A DNA stretch of 64,000 nucleotides from Sphaerolaimus hirsutus. Lineage: Eukaryota > Nematoda > Chromadorea > Monhysterida > Sphaerolaimidae. The notes under the pieces were generated by a model. It saw only the letters and a list, made by a program, of their open reading frames with translations. It was not told the DNA's origin and made no database searches. The DNA lies in NCBI GenBank assembly GCA_964036195.1, contig OZ038451.1, positions 21,965,927 to 22,029,926 of the forward strand, in the 5' to 3' direction. Positions 59,232 to 64,000 of this stretch are shown piece by piece (position 1 is the stretch's first letter; every line of letters starts with the position of its first letter). Position numbers and translations under genes: made by a program.

Positions 59232-62200
59232 TCATGAACAAACTGCAACACGCAACAGTTTTGGCGTTTTCTGTCCCCTTTGTCTGGCAGTCCGGCGAGA
59301 GATTTTTTTCTAATTAATGTAATGTCCCGAGACGCTGTGTATTTGCGCAAACCTGGTTGTTTGTTTCATAATCCAATTTTTTTTACTTTATATACCTTTT
59401 TATTTTTTTACTTTTATAGCCGTATTCGTTTTTCATTTTCAATTTTTATTTTTTCATTCATTTTTTTAAATAATCGCTTTCGGTCACTGCGCATTTGGCA
59501 TTTTGTCAAAGTAAAATTGGCGTTTTTTCGTGGGAAAGTTTTAAACTTTTAACAGTTTAACTCTGGCTTTTTCGGCAACATTTTGTGTGGTAATATTCAT
59601 AAATAAACTCATTCATAAATGGGGACTTTCATTCCAAAAGTTAACATATCCAAATTTTTCGATTTTTCAAAATCGCATTTTAAAGATTGGCGCTGGCCCG
59701 GCAGCGCCATGTTTGGGCGACAAAGCTTGCCCTGCACTTTTCAGATATCTCGGACATTTGTCTACAATTTTTGTGTCACTAAATTTTGTCGGCTGGTAAA
59801 TATTTTGGGAGTTATGTCATATTTTGTAAACCACCCAAAATAAGGAGTAAATTTGAAGTTTTGAACTTGAAATGTAAATAACTTCCTAACGGTGGATCGC
59901 AGGGCAAAACCAATTACACCACTGAGAAGCCCTTTTCGAGAAGTACACAAACCTAAATTTTCATATCTATATTTATACCCGTACTCGATTTATAGAGCAA
60001 AATAAATTTGGAAATTCACGTATGCACATTTGCAAATGAAACTTAATTTTGTATGGGAAATCCGGCCGGCTCTTCGCGAGCGATCCGGAGCACGCGTGCA
60101 CTTTTGGAAATGAAACTATTTTTTGGATATGTGCACTTATGAAATGAAACTCCGGTGGTCCGTCATGGATATGTGCACTTACGAAATGAAAGTCCTGTTT
60201 TTCATAGGGGATCTGAGATGGATATGTGCACTTTCGATATGAAAATCGTGATTTTTCTGAAAAACGGTACCACCGTATCTCGGGAACGAAATGGACTATA
60301 ACACTGATTTTTTTACCAAAATGGGCAGAATTATACGTGGATGTCGATGCCACAGCTAACTCGATTTTTCTGGATTTGGCGCTTGTGAACTTTTGGAACG
60401 GAAGTCCCCAAATACCGTATTTCCTCGAAATACCCCCCTTGAATTAACCCCCACCCCTCGAAATACGCATGGCGGGCGTGCCATTTAGGCATGCCGCTGC
60501 GAAAAGAAAATCAGGAAAAAACCCTGAAAAAAACAATCCGATCCCGATCCCGGTCCCGAAAAGTCAATCCCGTTTGAACGACACCACATCGTGATATCAA
60601 ATTTTTGTTTGCTCTTTGCAGCTGTCGTCTTATTGCCACTGACGTTTTTTTTGCGTGGCTTGATTTCAGACAGACTAAGTCTCTGTTATTTATTAACATA
60701 AAATACATAATAATTCTAACAATATAAATATTTACAAACATATGAAACTTAAGCAAATGAATCCAAATCCAATGCCAATTTCCAAATCCCACGCCAGTCT
60801 TCATAGATACCGAATATTACACATCAAAAACACAACGAAAGTATGTTGGGAAGGATTGACCTTACTGGCTTACAACAATAGCATATTTTGACAAAATATT
60901 TATCTATTCCTTTCTCAAACAGCCATCTAGTCTGCAAGGAACGCACCCGCCGCAGCGCACTGGTGTCTGAAAAGCGAAAAGGTATATCCAAATTACCGTA
61001 TTTCCTCGAAATACCCCCCCCCCCCCTTGAAATACCCCCCCCCTCGTTTGACCCCTCCCCCTCTCGAGACCACTGTGAAACAATCACCCCCCCCTCGAAA
61101 TACCCCCCCCAAATTGAGTGTAAAGGGAACGTACATGACAATAACTATAGTTTGTGTTCAGTGTACTGCAGAACACACGTTAAAACAATGTCGGTGTCAC
61201 GTTAGAACAGTGTACATACCATCTACATACTAATATTAGTCTACAGAACCTTATAAATGGCGGTTTTTGTTGCATTTTTCGACGTCTGCGTACGTTTCAG
61301 ACGACAATTTCGTACTTGGTTTTCAAAAATTTTCTTGTGAAACAATAACCCCCCCCTCGAAATACCCCCCCCCTCGTTTGACCCCCCCCCCCTCTCGGGA
61401 CCACTATGAAACAATCACCCCCCGGGGGGTATTTCGAGGAAATACGGTAGTATAAATACTTTAAGTAGTAAATTTCATTGACACAAAATATCAAGTAAAT
61501 GTCAAAAGGCACCCCCGAACCCTGTAAAGCGCAAAGTCAAGTGTCAAATGCTATGTAAAATGACAATAGAAACAAAAAGAGAAAAGATTTTATTTCTGAA
61601 ATTGTGACACTTTGCCTGATATTTGACAAATTTATATGACATTTACATGATATTTGACATTTGACTTTAAACTCTACGGAGTTCGGGACTGGCACCCGAT
61701 GACAAAACTGACCCTTTCATGTTTCGCCCGATGGGGGCAAATTCCCCACCAATGCATGTCATCATAGCAAACTGAACATTGCGTTTGGTTCAATCTTTGT
61801 TTCACTGCCTTTATATCGTAACCCATATGTTGCTGCATGTAAATTGTCCGCGGTCCGCCCATCAGCGCCGTGTAGCATTTGTCGTATCTTCAATAAAGAT
61901 TTTGAGTAAAAATTGAGCAAAAGCACCAAAAAATTTGGGAATGGTGATCTGGGCCCTGGGATTGATTAGATCTACAGCATTCATAAGGATGGCAAAAAGT
62001 GTTTTTTTTTCAATAGTGTTTCAATAGTTCATCACTAGTTCATGCGTCTAACTGCCTGTTTTCAGCTATTTTTAGTAGTATATGTGCTTATATACCCATT
62101 TTTAGCCATTTTCACCTACTTTTAGCGATTTTTCTCCCTTTTCTTCCTTATATATATACCTTGAAAAAGCCTATATATCGTACCCCCGCAACCCCTCCCG

Positions 62201-63191
62201 GCAACCCCCGTCCGCACCTCCTACCCCCCAAATTTTTTCCAGCTATCTATCTATCTCGGAGGCCGCTCAGCTATCTATCCAACCCCCGGAGGGTCGGAAT
62301 CTAGAATACCCCTTCTGGGGCATTCTGGGGCCAGTTTGATGGCCAGGAAGTGAATTGAGAAGAAAATTGGCAAAAGCGAAGTGAAATGGCAAGTAAATTG
62401 GCAAGAGCGAAGTAAAAAATAAAATAAAAAGTAATTTCCGATCGCTTTTGCCAATTTTCTTCTCAATTCAATTCACTTCTCATTTCACTTCGCATTTTAC
62501 TTCTCACTTCTCAATTTGCGGAACTGGCCCCCTTTTCTGTCAGACCTGTGTCCGGGCTTCCGGCAGAACAAGCATGATCTACAGTCCTTGGTTTCGTGAT
62601 CCGTCCACGCGTTGCACACGCAGCATCTCTTGTTTCCCGGACGAACGAGATTCAGTTGGCGCGGCGACTGGAAATCGATCGTGTTTGTTTGTGAAAAACT
62701 AAGAACTTCAAGGTTTTTGAAATATGAGGCGTCCGCTCCTGAGAGCGTTCTGTTCGATATGTTCTTGTAAGATATACCTATTTTGAGCTTTTTTCACCTA
62801 ATTTTAGTGATTTTTCACCCTTTTCTCCCGTCTACACCCTGAAAAGCCTTTATATCGAACCCCCCGCAACCCCCCCAATCTTATCCAGCTATCTATCTAT
62901 TCCGGATGCCACTCAGCTATCTATGCAACCCCCGGAGGGTCAAAATCTAGGAGACCCCTGAGCACGCTCATTGGCCACACATCACCAGCAAAGAATTGGA
63001 AATTAAACTTGAAATGCCATGTTCTGGTAACCATGTTTTGGATACCTATATCAACTTTTAGGAGTGGACGCTTCATATAAATTCTTGTAAAATAGACGTA
63101 CCCGATTGTTATGCGCATGACGAAATTGATCGGAACTCCGCTTTCGGATTTGCGCGCCACTGGACGGATGGTTGAATTGGCGGAACGGCGC
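59232..63191 (-). CDS. Three-zinc-knuckle (CCHC) protein, 3' part
   Basis: Exons 63191-63102, 62667-62546, 61887-61713 and 59309-59232 join in phases 0, 2 and 0. Three knuckles are visible: CCVCNAWTDHETKDC (CX2CX5HX4C), CLFCRKPGHRYDKC (CX2CX4HX4C, created only by the splice) and CSVCYDDMHWWGIC (CX2CX4HX4C). Such knuckles bind single-stranded RNA or DNA. The array loosely recalls Air/ZCCHC7-type cofactors, but no orthologue is certain. The last exon adds KKISRRTARQRGQKTPKLLR, a basic tail ending in TGA; it is the least certain exon. The 5' end was not found: the first visible exon (FNHPSSGAQIRKRSSDQF) begins at a cag acceptor, so upstream exons are expected. It lies head-to-tail upstream of the RBM26 gene on the same strand. 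Confidence 0.6.
60020..60250. repeat. Degenerate tandem repeat, ATATGTGCACTTACGAAATG
   Basis: The word TATGTGCACTT(A/T)(C/T)GAAATGAAA occurs about four times at 40-60 bp spacing. It lies in the long last intron of the zinc-knuckle gene. Origin unknown. Confidence 0.5.
60995..61448. mobile_element. ACCGTATTTCCTCGAAATAC element, young copy 2
   Basis: Near twin of 25523-25972 over the whole length, including the ACGTTAGAACAGTGTACATAC core block and poly-C/TCGAAATACCCC arms. The outer ends are perfect complements. Confidence 0.78.
61510..61698 (-). mobile_element. Introner copy J next to a zinc-knuckle donor
   Basis: Ends GGCACCCCCGAACCCTG and GTTCGGGACTGGCACC with TGTCAAATG-type interior. The element begins 15 bases beyond the GTCAGT donor at 61712, a position resembling copy H. 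Confidence 0.6.
62327..62530. mobile_element. AATTGAGAAG inverted-repeat element near a donor
   Basis: Ends GGGGCCAGTTTGATGGCC and GCGGAACTGGCCCC with AAGTGAATTGAGAAG/TTGGCAAAAGCGAAG units in opposite arms. It ends 15 bp from the zinc-knuckle donor at 62545. A second copy is at 46560-46735. Confidence 0.6.
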
Positions 63192-63285
63192 CTGTTAATG
63201 TGAATGTGACACTATTCAATTGCCTTTCTTTGTGCTCGCTGACGCTGGTGCAAATTTGAGGGTGCCGAAGCCATTGGCACCTGAT

Positions 63286-63738
63286 AAGGGTTCAAACGGG
63301 GTACCGATCCCGAATCGTGAGAAATTTCGGGATTTGGCAGGCCCGATCCCGATCCTGAAATCTCTGAAAAGCCAATCCCGATCCCGACCCCGAAACATTT
63401 GAAAAATCAATCCCGATCCCAAAAACATTTCCTTAATCCCGATCCTGAATTTTTTCTCTCCAAATTTGCCAAATGACTTTTTTTGTACCAGGGAATGTGA
63501 ATGGAAACATCCAGTGAAGCAGTTTATGCCATGTCTTCAGCAACTGTGTTTTTTGACCTTTTTAGTGAAAATTTAGAGAGAAACCCTCAATAGTAGAACA
63601 TTTTTCAAAATCGCAATTCCGATCCCGATCCCGTGACCCAAATCCCGATCCCGATCCCGTGACCCAAATCCCGATCCTGATCCCGAATCTTAAAAAAAAC
63701 AATCCCTATCCCGAAAAGTCAATCCCGTTTGAACCCTA
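63286..63738. mobile_element. hAT-like MITE, CCCGAT-repeat family, copy 2
   Basis: Ends AAGGGTTCAAACGGG and CGTTTGAACCCTA, TSD CACCTGAT/CACCTGGT (63278-63285, 63739-63746; 7 of 8). CCCGATCCCGATCC arrays lie near both ends. Fragments of the family occur at about 53085-53165 and 60535-60580. Confidence 0.75.
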
Positions 63739-64000
63739 CACCTGGTGCCATAGTTCTGTGGCGCACACAGCAATGGCATCTGGTGCCATCACTATGGGCA
63801 CAGCACCCACTCAACATTGCACCAGAAACGATACATTATTGTAGCATTAAATTAAATTAATAGCAGCATTTATTTTTATCTGCTACCACTGCTTATGGTA
63901 CTTGCACATTGTTTTGAATTGCACCATGGTGGAGCCTTTGGAAGGGGCTACCTCCCCATTAGGGGGGGGGTAGAGTAATAGTGATGGAATGGCGAAATGG

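Noticed and set aside
39570-61698. Introner copies read as regulatory hairpins or microRNA precursors
   Set aside because: The inverted ends could fold, but boundaries coincide with splice junctions and copies differ in their interiors, which fits mobile introns better.

Overview
The window is nuclear DNA from an animal. Genes are broken into short exons by spliceosomal introns, and the space between exons is AT-rich and packed with non-autonomous DNA transposons. The exons spell out animal nuclear proteins: a Transformer-2 splicing factor, a C1orf131-like SSU-processome protein, an MSL1-type PEHE protein and an RBM26/27 (Swm) homologue. I cannot name the species. Intron-creating transposons and candidate non-canonical introns fit invertebrate lineages such as larvacean tunicates, but that is only a suggestion.

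Layout. 1-4514 (+): 3' part of a TRA2 gene. 10263-16642 (+): C1orf131/DUF4602-like gene, 3 exons. 17581-21734 (-): 3' part of an MSL1 homologue, convergent with the previous gene. 21.7-36.3 kb: about 14 kb with no gene I can support, almost all transposon relics. 36358-37636 (+): small secreted PAN/apple-domain protein, 3 exons. 39381-45136 (-), possibly extending to 46370: a protein with zinc fingers on both sides of an endonuclease/exonuclease/phosphatase (EEP) domain that resembles a LINE endonuclease. 48355-58933 (-): complete 20-exon RBM26/27 homologue of 1,109 aa with every splice phase consistent. 59232-63191 (-): 3' part of a three-zinc-knuckle (CCHC) protein.

Repeats. Several short hAT-like families carry exact or near-exact 8-bp target-site duplications (TSDs). 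They have unrelated, low-complexity interiors (poly-T/A, CCCGAT, GGTTCC, poly-C, GGCGCC, TATC). A second group has ACCGTAT ends and poly-C or TCGAATA-like interiors. Others include a 1.17-kb foldback, a tRNA-derived SINE and several inverted-repeat elements.

The most interesting system is a family of 190-290 bp inverted-repeat elements that behave as introners (mobile introns). Several copies form a whole intron from the first to the last base. In one copy the donor GT arises where the TSD meets the element and the acceptor AG lies in the second TSD copy, so splicing restores the uninterrupted exon exactly. One copy restores the frame only if a GT...TG intron is spliced.
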